The position numbers and the translations under genes are program-made. Below the pieces are notes generated by a model that worked only from the letters and a program-made list of their open reading frames with translations, was not told where the DNA came from and did no database searches. Below are positions 52,591 to 61,083 of a stretch of 64,000 nucleotides of DNA, piece by piece. Source of the DNA: Granulicoccus phenolivorans DSM 17626 = NBRC 107789 = JCM 15570 (GTDB lineage: Bacteria; Actinomycetota; Actinomycetes; Propionibacteriales; Propionibacteriaceae); assembly GCF_000423085.1 (NCBI RefSeq), contig NZ_AUHH01000014.1, forward strand, positions 1-64,000. Direction: 5' to 3'. The number at the start of each line of letters is the position of its first letter. Position 1 is the stretch's first letter.

Positions 52591-53352
52591 ATGGCACCCA
52601 CCACACTGACCACCGAGATCCAGGGCGACGGCCCCGCCGTCCTGATGATCCACGGCCTCGGCGGCACCTCGAACTTCTACCAGATCCAGACCGACGCCCT
52701 CACCGACTTCCACACGGTTATCCGTCCCGACCTGGCCGGCGCCGGGCGCTCCCCGCTCCCCGACACCGCAGCGGTTAGCATCGCCAGCCACGTCGCCGAC
52801 CTGATCGCCCTCCTGGACGACCTCAAGGTCGACCGGGCCGCCGTCATCGGACACTCGATGGGCACCCTGGTGGCCCGCGAACTGGCCGCCACTCACCCCG
52901 ATCGAATCACCAAGGTGGTCCTGCTCGGGGCCGTCGCCGAACCGACTGACGCCGGCCGCCAGGCCCAACGCGACCGGGCGGCCACCCTCCGCGCCCAGGG
53001 CACCGGCGTCGTCGCCCCCGGCGTGGTCGCCAATGCCCTGTCCGAACGAACCCGGCAGGACAACCCCCTGGCCGCTGCTCTGGTCCGGGAACTGGTGATG
53101 CGCCAGCCCGCCGAAGGCTACGCGCAAAACTGCGAGGCACTGGCCGCCGCCGGCGCCCCCGCCCCGGTGAACCCGGCAACCCCGTTGCTGCTCATCACCG
53201 GGACCGAGGACAAGGTCGGCCCCGCCGCTGTCAGCGAAGAACTGGCCCAGGCACACGGCAACGCGTCCGTGCACGTCATCGACGGGATCGGCCACTGGAC
53301 CGCCCTCGAGGCCCCCGCCGAAGTCTCCCGGCTGCTGCGCGACTTCCTCTGA
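52591..53352 (+). CDS. Alpha/beta hydrolase (GHSMG type)
   Basis: A 253-residue hydrolase with oxyanion loop MIHGLGGTSNF, nucleophile VIGHSMGTLVARE, acid in ITGTEDKVGP and His in IDGIGHWTALE. Length and layout resemble 3-oxoadipate enol-lactonase or meta-cleavage-type hydrolases, but the substrate is unknown. GAGGAG precedes the ATG. It is 38 bases after the FAH gene. Confidence 0.92.
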   Translation: MAPTTLTTEIQGDGPAVLMIHGLGGTSNFYQIQTDALTDFHTVIRPDLAGAGRSPLPDTAAVSIASHVADLIALLDDLKVDRAAVIGHSMGTLVARELAATHPDRITKVVLLGAVAEPTDAGRQAQRDRAATLRAQGTGVVAPGVVANALSERTRQDNPLAAALVRELVMRQPAEGYAQNCEALAAAGAPAPVNPATPLLLITGTEDKVGPAAVSEELAQAHGNASVHVIDGIGHWTALEAPAEVSRLLRDFL

Positions 53353-53367
53353 CCCTCCGACCCACCC

Positions 53368-53401
53368 GTCGGGTGCGCCGCACCGGCGCGGGGCACCCGA
53401 C
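53368..53401 (+). terminator. Hairpin between the hydrolase and amidohydrolase genes
   Basis: Outer arms GTCGGGTGC/GCACCCGAC (53368-53376, 53393-53401) enclose an inner GCGCC/GGCGC stem. There is no T run, so it may be an mRNA-stability or partial attenuation element rather than a full terminator. Confidence 0.5.
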
Positions 53402-53436
53402 ACCCCACCACTACTCAACGAAGAGAGTGACCAACC

Positions 53437-54708
53437 GTGCCCACCTACACACCTCGTGGCCGCGTCCTGATCCGCGGCGCCAACATTCTCGACTCCACCG
53501 GAGCCGTTCCCTATCCCGGTGACGTCCTCATCGAGGACGGCCGCATCACCGCCGTCGGCTCCGTCCCCCAAGAAGCCGCAGCCGGCGACGACATCGAGAT
53601 CGTCGACGCCGACGGCAAGACCGTCATGTCGGGCCTGTGCGACGCCCACACCCACTTCTCGTGGAACAACTCCGCCGACCTGGACGGCCTCGGCACCATG
53701 CCCGTCGAAGAACACCTGCTGTTCTGTCTGGAATCCGCCCACACCTACCTCGACTACGGCTACACCATGTGCGTGGGCGCAGCCTCGGCCAAGCCCCGAC
53801 TCGACGTCGTCTGCCGCAACGCGATCGAGGAACACCGCTTCCCCGGCCCCCGCTACCTCGCCAACGGACCCGAGATCGCCGTGACCGGCGGCGCGCTCAT
53901 CCCCAGCATCACCAAGTTCGCCGACGGCGCTGAGGGGATGCGCCTGGCCGTCCGCGAACTGGTCGGCCTCGGGGTCGACCAGATCAAGCTGTCGATGTCC
54001 GGGGAGGAGATCACCGGAACCCTGCACGCCGACGACACCTACTTCACCGAGGAAGAGGTCCAGGCCGCCGCCGACGAGGCCCACCGCCGCGGCATCCGTG
54101 TCTGCGCCCATGCCCGCAGCGCCGAATCGGTGAAGATGTGCGTACGCCACGGCGTGGAGATCATTTACCACGCCTCCTACACCGACGCCGAAGGCATGGA
54201 CATGCTGGAGGCCGCCAAGGACCGGGTCTACGTCGCCCCCGGCATCAACTGGCTGGTCGGCACCCTCTACGACGCCGAATCCTTCGGCTACCCCCAGGCC
54301 GCCGCCGAGGCCGCTGGCTACCGCCACGAACTCGAGACCGCGATCGAAGGTCTGAAGGAGATGCACCGGCGCGGCATCCGGATCCTTCCGGGCGGGGACT
54401 ACGGCTTCGCCTGGACCCCGCACGGCACCTACGCCCGCGACCTGCAGCACTTCGTCGAACTGCTCGACTTCACCCCGATGGAAGCGATCCTCGCCGCAAC
54501 CGCCCAGGGCGGGGAAATCATGCTGCGCCCCGACGAACTCGGCAAGGTCCGACCCGGGTACCTGGCCGACCTGATCATCGTGGACGGGAATCCCCTCGAG
54601 GACATCACCATCCTCCAGGACATCACCCGGATCACGCACGTCATGAAGGACGGACGGTTCCACCGTGCCCCGGGCCAGCACCACTACCGCGGCCTGCATA
54701 TCGGCTGA
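53437..54708 (+). CDS. Metal-dependent amidohydrolase
   Basis: A 423-residue imidazolonepropionase-like amidohydrolase. The TIM barrel has the metal ligands HxH in DAHTHFSWN, Lys in DQIKLSMSG (bridging position), His in VCAHARSAES, His in IIYHASYTDAE and Asp in LPGGDYGFAWTP; the small beta-sandwich is split between both ends. Cytosolic (no signal). It could open a cyclic amide or N-acyl compound; the exact substrate is unknown. GTG start with a weak GAAGAGAG site. Confidence 0.9.
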   Translation: MPTYTPRGRVLIRGANILDSTGAVPYPGDVLIEDGRITAVGSVPQEAAAGDDIEIVDADGKTVMSGLCDAHTHFSWNNSADLDGLGTMPVEEHLLFCLESAHTYLDYGYTMCVGAASAKPRLDVVCRNAIEEHRFPGPRYLANGPEIAVTGGALIPSITKFADGAEGMRLAVRELVGLGVDQIKLSMSGEEITGTLHADDTYFTEEEVQAAADEAHRRGIRVCAHARSAESVKMCVRHGVEIIYHASYTDAEGMDMLEAAKDRVYVAPGINWLVGTLYDAESFGYPQAAAEAAGYRHELETAIEGLKEMHRRGIRILPGGDYGFAWTPHGTYARDLQHFVELLDFTPMEAILAATAQGGEIMLRPDELGKVRPGYLADLIIVDGNPLEDITILQDITRITHVMKDGRFHRAPGQHHYRGLHIG

Positions 54709-54714
54709 AACCCA

Positions 54715-54749
54715 CCGGTGCTCCCGCCCACCGCGGACGGGAGCACCGG
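54715..54749 (+). terminator. Hairpin between the amidohydrolase and DUF1636-like genes
   Basis: A 12-base-pair perfect stem CCGGTGCTCCCG/CGGGAGCACCGG with an 11-base loop. It stands 10 bases before the next ATG, so it could also hide that gene's ribosome site. Confidence 0.55.
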
Positions 54750-54758
54750 GAGCCTGCT

Positions 54759-55121
54759 ATGACCCTGCACATCTGCACCACCTGCCCACGCTACGACGCG
54801 CTGCACCAGGGAGACTTCGCCCAGTCCCTGCACGATGAGGTCGAGGCCGCCCACCTGGCACCCCGCTACATCGCCTGCCTGGGCGGCTGTCCCACCGACG
54901 GCGTGGTCTCCCTGGACGCCCCGGGCAAAACCCGGATCCGCTTCGGCCACCTCACGGTCGCCGATCTCCCCGACCTGGTCCGGGCAGCCCAGGCCTACGA
55001 CGCTACGGAGACAGGCGAACTCGCGCACCTCTCCCTTCCCGCATCCCTCACGTCCCGGATCACCTCAGTCCGCCCAAAGCTGGTGCGGCCGGCCACCGCC
55101 ACGCCAGCGGACCAGAAGTGA
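54759..55121 (+). CDS. DUF1636-like cysteine protein
   Basis: A 120-residue protein with ICTTCPRYDAL near the N-terminus and ACLGGCPTDGVVSL in the middle, the two Cys pairs of DUF1636, a thioredoxin-like ferredoxin fold that may hold a metal or [2Fe-2S] cluster. The last 35 residues are unstructured. It ends the FAH operon; its link to the amidohydrolase is positional. Confidence 0.8.
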   Translation: MTLHICTTCPRYDALHQGDFAQSLHDEVEAAHLAPRYIACLGGCPTDGVVSLDAPGKTRIRFGHLTVADLPDLVRAAQAYDATETGELAHLSLPASLTSRITSVRPKLVRPATATPADQK

Positions 55122-55136
55122 ACGGCCCGGTCATCC

Positions 55137-55727
55137 TCACGCGGTGTCGTCCGGTCCCGGATAGGTGAGCGTGGAACCGTCCACCCGGGCGAACGGGGTG
55201 AGCCGGGCCGGGCGGGGCTGCCCCTCCCCCACGATGTCGAAAACCGGCACGCCCCGGATCAGGAGCGCGTCGGTGATCAGCCGCCGGTGGCAGCGCCACG
55301 GGACCGCTTCGCTGCACATGATCGCCGGCACATCACCCGGGAGCAGGCCGAGCAGTTCCTCGAGGCCGGCCGCGAACGCCGGGGTGCCCATGTAGTCGGC
55401 GTAATCGCGGAATCCCTTGACCCGCCAGCCCCCGTTCGGACTGGGCGTCCCCGCGGGCGTGTGACGCCGACCGCCCAGCGCCCGGATCCAGCGATAGGTG
55501 AGGTCACCGGGCAGCGCGTCGATGATCGCGGCCTGATTCCACTGCGGGTGGATCCGCGAGGACGGAAAGGCCCGCACGTCGACCAGCACCGTCACCTGGT
55601 TGACGCGCAGCAGGTGCACCACGTCGGCGAACGCGCGGTCCGAGTGCCCGATGGTGAACACCCGGGAGGTCGCGGCGGCAGGGGCACCGTTCGGTTCCGG
55701 CTCGGCTGGACGGACGGTCACGCCCAT
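55137..55727 (-). CDS. DUF488 family protein
   Basis: A 196-residue protein: VFTIGHSDRAFADVVHLLR, LVDVRAFPSSRIHPQWN, IMCSEAVPWRCHRRLIT. These are the conserved DUF488 blocks with a Cys and Arg cluster; biochemical role unknown. It lies 9 bases downstream of the carboxymuconolactone decarboxylase gene on the same strand. Confidence 0.88.
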   Translation of the reverse strand: MGVTVRPAEPEPNGAPAAATSRVFTIGHSDRAFADVVHLLRVNQVTVLVDVRAFPSSRIHPQWNQAAIIDALPGDLTYRWIRALGGRRHTPAGTPSPNGGWRVKGFRDYADYMGTPAFAAGLEELLGLLPGDVPAIMCSEAVPWRCHRRLITDALLIRGVPVFDIVGEGQPRPARLTPFARVDGSTLTYPGPDDTA

Positions 55728-55736
55728 CGCCCCGCT

Positions 55737-56171
55737 TCAGTCCGCGCTGTCGCGGTCGGAGAACACGTCTCGCGCGGTGAACGTTGCATTCAGGGCTCTC
55801 GGGAACCCGGCGTACACCGCGGCATGCAGGAGAGCTTCCACGATCTCGTCCCGGGAGATGCCCACGTTCAATGCTGCCCCGATGTGGACGCGCAGCTGGG
55901 GTTCGCAACCGCCGAGAGCCGTCAGAGCGCCGAGGGTGACCAGCTGCCGGCTCCTGGGGTCGAGACCGGGTCGGTCGTAGATGTCGCCGAACGCGAACGC
56001 CGCCACATGGTGGCCGAGCGCGGGACTGATGTCTGCCAGCGAGTCGACGACGGCCTCGCCCTGGTGCCCGTCGATCTGCGACAGGACGTTCTGGCCGTGC
56101 CGTCGACGGGCGATGTTTTCCGCGGAGGCGATGTCGTGCTGAGCTGGCATGGGTGGAGTCATCCTGGTCAT
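55737..56171 (-). CDS. Carboxymuconolactone decarboxylase (CMD) family protein
   Basis: A 144-residue alpha-helical protein of the CMD/AhpD superfamily with LDPRSRQLVTLGALTALGG, then CEPQLRVHIGAALNVG. A Cys and His occur in the active-site helix, but the AhpD CxxC is absent, so it is closer to the decarboxylase branch. Its ATG overlaps the original end of the MerR gene by 4 bases (ATGA), so it was translationally coupled to it. Confidence 0.88.
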   Translation of the reverse strand: MTRMTPPMPAQHDIASAENIARRRHGQNVLSQIDGHQGEAVVDSLADISPALGHHVAAFAFGDIYDRPGLDPRSRQLVTLGALTALGGCEPQLRVHIGAALNVGISRDEIVEALLHAAVYAGFPRALNATFTARDVFSDRDSAD

Positions 56172-56632
56172 GGCTGGGGACCTTCCTGGTAGGTAGCGAT
56201 CTTGTATTCGGTCGCCGCGAGTGCGAGCTGGAGTTGGGAGATCTGTGCCCGGAGGGTGTCGCGGTGCTCCAGAAGCAGGTCGAGCCGTTCCGGTACCGTC
56301 TCCTACCCCGCGTCGACGAGTGCGACGTAGCGGCGCAGATCGCTGATGGGCATGCCCGAGGCGCGCATCCGGGTCAGAAACACCAGACGCCGCACGGTCG
56401 CGGCGGTGAAGCGCCGGCGCCCTCCGGTGTCGCGCGGGATCGTGACCAGGCCCACCCGCTCGTAATACCGCAGGGTGTGCGGGCTGACCCCGAGGTGCTC
56501 GGCGGTGGTGGCAATGTCCCAGTCGGCCTCCTCATCGGGTCGGGCCAACTCGTGCAACGCCTCGAGACTGACACCGCCGGGAGGGTCCACCGCCAACCGA
56601 AGGGCGTCCCGCAAGGCCTGGTTGCTGTCCAT
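56168..56632 (-). pseudogene. MerR-family regulator interrupted by an in-frame TAG
   Basis: The frame from ATG 56632 encodes a MerR helix-turn-helix (TTAEHLGVSPHTLRYYERVG, then RRRFTAATVRRLVFLTRMRA) and stops at TAG (56305-56303), codon 110. The same frame continues for 44 codons with a normal MerR coiled-coil end (VPERLDLLLEHRDTLRAQIS, QLQLALAATEYKIATYQE) and a TGA that overlaps the CMD start. A single-base change would restore a full 154-residue protein. The 109-residue product keeps the DNA-binding domain but loses most of the dimerisation helix. Real mutation, readthrough, or sequencing error cannot be separated here. Confidence 0.85.
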
Positions 56633-56639
56633 GCGCCCC

Positions 56640-56670
56640 ACCGTAGAAGTGTGAGCGCGCTCAAAGGCAA
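56640..56670 (-). promoter_or_regulatory. MerR-type promoter with 19-base spacer and dyad
   Basis: On the minus strand -35 TTGCCT (56670-56665) and -10 TACGGT (56645-56640) are 19 bases apart, the long spacer that MerR proteins untwist. The dyad TGAGCGCGCTCA (56652-56663) lies between them. The ATG at 56632 is 8 bases past the -10 box, so the mRNA is nearly leaderless. Confidence 0.75.
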
Positions 56671-56800
56671 GCGCCGCTCGCCCCGGTCCCGGACCCCGGA
56701 CATCTCACGCCACCTCCCCGCAATCGGCCGACCCCGCCACCGGGTCCGTGCCCGGGTCGCCTGGCGTAAATTCAAAAGGCGTCCAGCAAGAGGAGCAGAC

Positions 56801-57034
56801 ATGACTCGGAAGCACTATCGGGGACCCCTGGTCGACGTCACCGACGAGCGTGCGTTGTGCATCCACTCCACCGAGTGTGTGCGAGGGATGCCGGCGGTCT
56901 TCGACACCGGCCGCCGGCCATGGATCGACCCGACCGCCGCCGACACCCCCGACCTCGCCGAACAGCTGCGGGAGGTCGTTGCGCGGTGCCCGTCCGGGGC
57001 CCTGCAGATCTCGGAGCACCCCGCCGACCACTGA
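56801..57034 (+). CDS. Divergent 4Fe-4S mono-cluster protein (Fer4_19/YjdI type)
   Basis: A 77-residue protein with ALCIHSTECVRGMPAVF and VARCPSGALQI, the cysteine layout of the Fer4_19 family. It likely carries one Fe-S cluster. GAGGAG lies 6 bases before the ATG and TAAATT (56767-56772) is a likely -10 box. It stands between a MerR gene and a LysR gene; no partner is obvious. Confidence 0.85.
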   Translation: MTRKHYRGPLVDVTDERALCIHSTECVRGMPAVFDTGRRPWIDPTAADTPDLAEQLREVVARCPSGALQISEHPADH

Positions 57035-57130
57035 CTGTGGCGCCGACTGCTGCTCCCCCCGGGCGCTGCGTCGGCCGGGTGCGGGGGCGGCGTAGGGTGG
57101 TGTCCCCATCCGACGGCGCGAGGAGGCCCA

Positions 57131-58084
57131 GTGGACCTGCAGAAGCTGGAGTACTTCCTGGCGGTCGCCGAGCGCGGCTCGATCAACGCCTCGGCCGCCG
57201 CGATGGGGGTGGCCCAGCCGACCATCTCCCAGGCGCTGAAGTCGCTGGAGACCGAGTTGGGCGTCCGGCTGTTCCACCGGATCGGTCGCGGGATGGTGCT
57301 CACCTCCGCCGGACACCTGCTGATGAGCCCGGCCCGCCGGATGATCCGGGGCGCCGCGGAGGCGGCCGCGGCGGTGACCACCGAGTTGGCCCAGTTGCGC
57401 GGGGTGGTCAGCATCGCCGTCGCGCCCGGCCTGATCGACGGCGCGATGGCCGATGCCATCCAACGGATCCGGACGGTGTTGCCCCTGGTCCGGGTGGACC
57501 TGATCGAACTGTCCGCGGCCCCGGCCGATCTCGCCGGGATGCTGCCGCTGACCCATGATCTGCTGGTGCTCTCCGAGGCCGACGCCGACGAATTGGCCCG
57601 ACTGCGCGAGGTCCAGGTGGCGGCGGTCGGCGTCCAGGAATACTGGCTCACCCTGCCCCCCGGCGCCCTCGACGGTCACGCCGCCGACCTGCCCGATCCC
57701 CTGCCGATCTCGGCGGTTCCCGAGCTGCCGCAGATCGTGGTGCCGCAGCCGCCGGCCCTGGTCCGCAACTCCCCCAATCGCCATATCGAGGGCCGGCTCA
57801 AGGAAGCCGGGATCCACCTCCCCGTCGCCGCGGTGGTCCAGCAACGCGAGGCGCGGCAGGCGTACGTGCTGGCGGGGGTGGGAATCAGCTTTCTGGAGCG
57901 CCGGGTGGCCGAGCAGGCCGCGACCCGCGGCGCGGTCGCCCGGCGGATCGATCCGCCGCTGCGGCTGGCGCTCAGCATGGTGTACGCCGAGGAGGGACTC
58001 TCCCGCGCCGGCCGGGCGGTGATCGAACTCATCCGGGGCCGGGATCTGACCCGTGACCCGGACGCGGCACCCACCCCTCAGTGA
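57131..58084 (+). CDS. LysR-family regulator
   Basis: A 317-residue regulator with the N-terminal winged helix MDLQKLEYFLAVAERGSINA, then AMGVAQPTISQALKSLETEL, and a periplasmic-binding-like effector domain. GAGGAGG precedes the GTG. It converges on the next LysR gene and the two stops overlap by 7 bases. Target unknown. Confidence 0.92.
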   Translation: MDLQKLEYFLAVAERGSINASAAAMGVAQPTISQALKSLETELGVRLFHRIGRGMVLTSAGHLLMSPARRMIRGAAEAAAAVTTELAQLRGVVSIAVAPGLIDGAMADAIQRIRTVLPLVRVDLIELSAAPADLAGMLPLTHDLLVLSEADADELARLREVQVAAVGVQEYWLTLPPGALDGHAADLPDPLPISAVPELPQIVVPQPPALVRNSPNRHIEGRLKEAGIHLPVAAVVQQREARQAYVLAGVGISFLERRVAEQAATRGAVARRIDPPLRLALSMVYAEEGLSRAGRAVIELIRGRDLTRDPDAAPTPQ

Positions 58085-58947
58085 TCGCCCGGGTCGCGGC
58101 GCCGGCGTCGGGCCAGGGCGATGAAGGCCGCCGCCGCCGGTGACTGCGGCCCCCGGCGCAGCACCAGCCCGACGGTCCGCTGCACCGGCGGATCCAGCCC
58201 CAACTGCTGCGCCTGGGGCAGATGGTTGGCCAGGAACGTGTCCGGCAACAGGGCCGCGCCGACCCCGGCGGTGACCAGATCCCAGGTGGTCGCGCGTACC
58301 GCGGAGCGCACCACGACGTTCAGCCCCGATCCGTACACGCCCCGGTCGACCTCGCCGCCGGGTTCGACGATCAGCGGGACCTCGGGCAGCCGCGCCAGCG
58401 GCAGCGGATCGGGCAGCCCGGCGGCCAACTCGGCGGTCAGCCCCAGCACCAGGCGCTGATCGGTGACCGGCACCGCCACCAGCGAATCGGGCACATCGCG
58501 CAGGTCGGTCACCGCCAGTTCGACCAGTCCGTCGCGCACCGCCGCCCACGCCTCCAGGGCGATCCCGCCGTCGAACACATCGACCCGGACCTCGGGGTAC
58601 AGCTCCCGCATCCGGGCCACCAGGCCGGTGAGCGGTTCGACCACCAGGGTCGGCGTGGCCGAGATCGTCAACCGCCCGGCGCGGACCTCGCGTACCTCGC
58701 GCGCCCGCGTACGCGCTGCCTCCGCGTCGGCCAGGACCGCCCGGGCCGCCGGCTCGAAGCGTCGGCCGGCCTCGGTCAGTCGCATCCCGGTCGGGGTCCG
58801 GTCGAACAGTTGCACCCCGACCTCGTCCTCGAGTTGGCGGATCACCTGAGACAGCGACGGCTGCGCGATGAACAGCACCGCCGCCGCCCGGGACACCCCG
58901 CCCTCATCCACGACCGCCACGAAGAAGCGCAAATGCCGCAGGTCCAT
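58078..58947 (-). CDS. LysR-family regulator divergent from the acyl-CoA operon
   Basis: A 289-residue regulator: MDLRHLRFFVAVVDEGGVSR, then AAVLFIAQPSLSQVIRQLED. Like CatM/BenM-type LysR proteins by length and helix. The ATG is 6 bases past the minus-strand -10 TAGAGT, so it is leaderless. It is divergent from the crotonase/acyl-CoA dehydrogenase operon and a T-N11-A dyad lies between, so it probably controls that operon. Confidence 0.92.
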   Translation of the reverse strand: MDLRHLRFFVAVVDEGGVSRAAAVLFIAQPSLSQVIRQLEDEVGVQLFDRTPTGMRLTEAGRRFEPAARAVLADAEAARTRAREVREVRAGRLTISATPTLVVEPLTGLVARMRELYPEVRVDVFDGGIALEAWAAVRDGLVELAVTDLRDVPDSLVAVPVTDQRLVLGLTAELAAGLPDPLPLARLPEVPLIVEPGGEVDRGVYGSGLNVVVRSAVRATTWDLVTAGVGAALLPDTFLANHLPQAQQLGLDPPVQRTVGLVLRRGPQSPAAAAFIALARRRRRDPGDH

Positions 58948-58970
58948 GGCGCCACTCTAGTGCCCGAACT

Positions 58971-58985
58971 ATAGGCCGCACCTAT
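58971..58985. promoter_or_regulatory. LysR-type T-N11-A dyad
   Basis: ATAGG-CCGCA-CCTAT is a perfect 15-base dyad containing T-N11-A. It lies 24 bases upstream of the LysR start and 98 bases upstream of the crotonase start. Confidence 0.65.
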
Positions 58986-59082
58986 GTCCAGGATCCGCAA
59001 CGGGTCTGTCCGCGCCCATACCGCCGCCGGTGGGGATCCAGGATCATAGATCTCGATCCATTCACTGGCAAGGAGGCCCCCA

Positions 59083-59916
59083 ATGAGCGACACCGCAACG
59101 GGCGACACCGGCAGCGACGCTCCGGTTCTGATCGAGCGCGACGGCAGCATCGAGACCTGGACCATCAATCTGCCCGACGAGCGCAATCCGATCTCCGGGG
59201 ACGACGTGGTCGACGCCCTCGAGGCCGCGGCGAATCGGGTGAACCGGGACACCTCGGTTCAGGCGGTCATCCTCACCGGCGCCGGCAAGGCCTTCTCCGC
59301 CGGTGGCAACGTGAAGCAGATGGTCGACCGGGTCCCGCCGTTCGGCGGCCCGGTTCCGGCCTCCCGCGACGGCTATCGCTACGGCATCCAGCGCATCCCG
59401 AAGGCGCTCTACACCTGCGACGTCCCGCTGATCGCCGCGGTCAACGGTGCCGCGATCGGCGCGGGCTGCGACCTGGCCACCATGTGTGACATCCGGGTGG
59501 CCTCCACCAAGGCGTTCTTCGCCGAGAGCTTCGTCAAGGTCGGGATCATTCCCGGTGACGGCGGCGCGTTCTTCCTGCCGCGCGCGGTGGGTGCGGCCCG
59601 GGCCGCGGAGATGATGTTCACCGGCGACCGGATCGACGCGCAGACCGCTCTGGACTGGGGCCTGGTCTCCCGGGTCGTGGAGCCCGACGAACTGCTGCCG
59701 ACCGCACGCGAGATCGCCCAGCGGATCGCGGTGAATCCGTCGCATGCGGTACGCCTGGCCAAGAAGCTGTACCGGGAGGCCCAGCGGGGCATGGACCTGG
59801 ACAGCGTCCTGGAGCTGTCGGCCGCCTTCCAGGCGATTGCGCACACCACCGATGACCAGCTCGAGGCCGTCACCGCCCTGGTCGAGAAGCGCGACCCGAA
59901 CTTCACCGGGAACTGA
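59083..59916 (+). CDS. Enoyl-CoA hydratase / crotonase
   Basis: A 277-residue crotonase. The oxyanion hole is formed by KAFSAGGNVKQM and AVNGAAIGAGCDLA, with GIIPGDGGAFFLPR and the active-site Glu in FAESFVKVG. The first gene of a four-gene operon with two acyl-CoA dehydrogenases and a second crotonase. Confidence 0.93.
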   Translation: MSDTATGDTGSDAPVLIERDGSIETWTINLPDERNPISGDDVVDALEAAANRVNRDTSVQAVILTGAGKAFSAGGNVKQMVDRVPPFGGPVPASRDGYRYGIQRIPKALYTCDVPLIAAVNGAAIGAGCDLATMCDIRVASTKAFFAESFVKVGIIPGDGGAFFLPRAVGAARAAEMMFTGDRIDAQTALDWGLVSRVVEPDELLPTAREIAQRIAVNPSHAVRLAKKLYREAQRGMDLDSVLELSAAFQAIAHTTDDQLEAVTALVEKRDPNFTGN

Positions 59917-59925
59917 GGACCGCCG

Positions 59926-61083
59926 ATGCCCACCACTGTTTCCGCGGCCACGATCTCGCCGTCGGTGATCACCGACACCCCGCAGATGGCCACCCTGCGC
60001 GCCGAGGTGCGCGACTTCCTCACCGAGGAGATCGCCGCCGGCGCGTTCCGGCCCACCCCCGATTCCTGGCTGAGCCGCTGGGACGAGGACTTCTCCCGCA
60101 AGCTCGCCGCCCGCGGGTGGCTCGGGATGACCATCCCCACCGAGTACGGCGGCCACGGTCGGACCTTCCTCGAGCGCTTCGTGGTCACCGAGGAATTGCT
60201 CGCCGTCGGCGCACCGGTCGCCGCCCATTGGATCGCCGATCGCCAGATCGCCCCGTCCCTGCTGCGCTTCGGCACCGAGGAGCAGAAGCAGGCCTTCCTG
60301 CCGCGGATCGCGGCCGGAGACATGTACTGGGGTATCGGGATGTCCGAGCCGGATTCCGGTTCGGATCTGGCCAGCGTCCGCACCCGCGGCGTACCGGTGG
60401 AGGGGGGTTGGCGGGTCACCGGCACCAAGGTCTGGACCAGCGGTGCCCATGAGGCCGACGCTTTCTTCGCGCTCGCCCGGACCGCGCCGCTGGACCCGCA
60501 GCACCGCCATCAGGGGCTGAGCCAGTTCATCGTCGACCTGCACAGCGAGGGGGTGGAGATTCGCCCGATCGTGTCGATGAACGGTGAGCACCACTTCAAC
60601 GAGGTGCATCTCAACGAGGTGTTCATCCCCGACAACCGGGTGCTCGGCGAGATCGGCTCGGGCTGGACGGGGGTGACCTCGGAGCTGGCGTACGAGCGGT
60701 CCGGGCCGGAGCGGTACCTGTCGACCTTCCCCGTGTACGCCGGGCTGCTGGATCAGGCCCGGGCCGAACGGGCGAGTGTGGACAGTCGCCTCGGCGCGAC
60801 CGCGGGTCGGCTGTTCGGGCTGCACCAGATGTCACGGGCGGTCGCCGGTGCCCTGGAGCGCCATGAGCAGGCCGATGTGGCCGCCTCGGTGGTGAAGGTG
60901 CTGGGCACCCTCACCGAGGGCGACATCGCCGAGGACGCCCACCTGGCCACCATCCCGGGGCGGGACGACGAATTCGACCAACTGGTGCACCTGGCGCTCT
61001 CCCATCGGCCCGGGTTCACATTGCGCGGCGGCACCGTCGAGGTGCTGCGCGGCGTGATCGCGAGAGGACTGGGCCTGCGATGA
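59926..61083 (+). CDS. Acyl-CoA dehydrogenase, subunit-type
   Basis: A 385-residue flavoenzyme with the FAD segments MYWGIGMSEPDSGSDLASVR and VTGTKVWTSGAHEADAFF, RPIVSMNGEHHFNEVHLNEV, and the usual C-terminal four-helix bundle ending VEVLRGVIARGLGL. The following gene encodes a shorter, diverged dehydrogenase, as in the heteromeric FadE pairs of actinobacteria that act on ring- or steroid-derived CoA esters. Stop overlaps the next start (ATGA). Confidence 0.92.
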   Translation: MPTTVSAATISPSVITDTPQMATLRAEVRDFLTEEIAAGAFRPTPDSWLSRWDEDFSRKLAARGWLGMTIPTEYGGHGRTFLERFVVTEELLAVGAPVAAHWIADRQIAPSLLRFGTEEQKQAFLPRIAAGDMYWGIGMSEPDSGSDLASVRTRGVPVEGGWRVTGTKVWTSGAHEADAFFALARTAPLDPQHRHQGLSQFIVDLHSEGVEIRPIVSMNGEHHFNEVHLNEVFIPDNRVLGEIGSGWTGVTSELAYERSGPERYLSTFPVYAGLLDQARAERASVDSRLGATAGRLFGLHQMSRAVAGALERHEQADVAASVVKVLGTLTEGDIAEDAHLATIPGRDDEFDQLVHLALSHRPGFTLRGGTVEVLRGVIARGLGLR

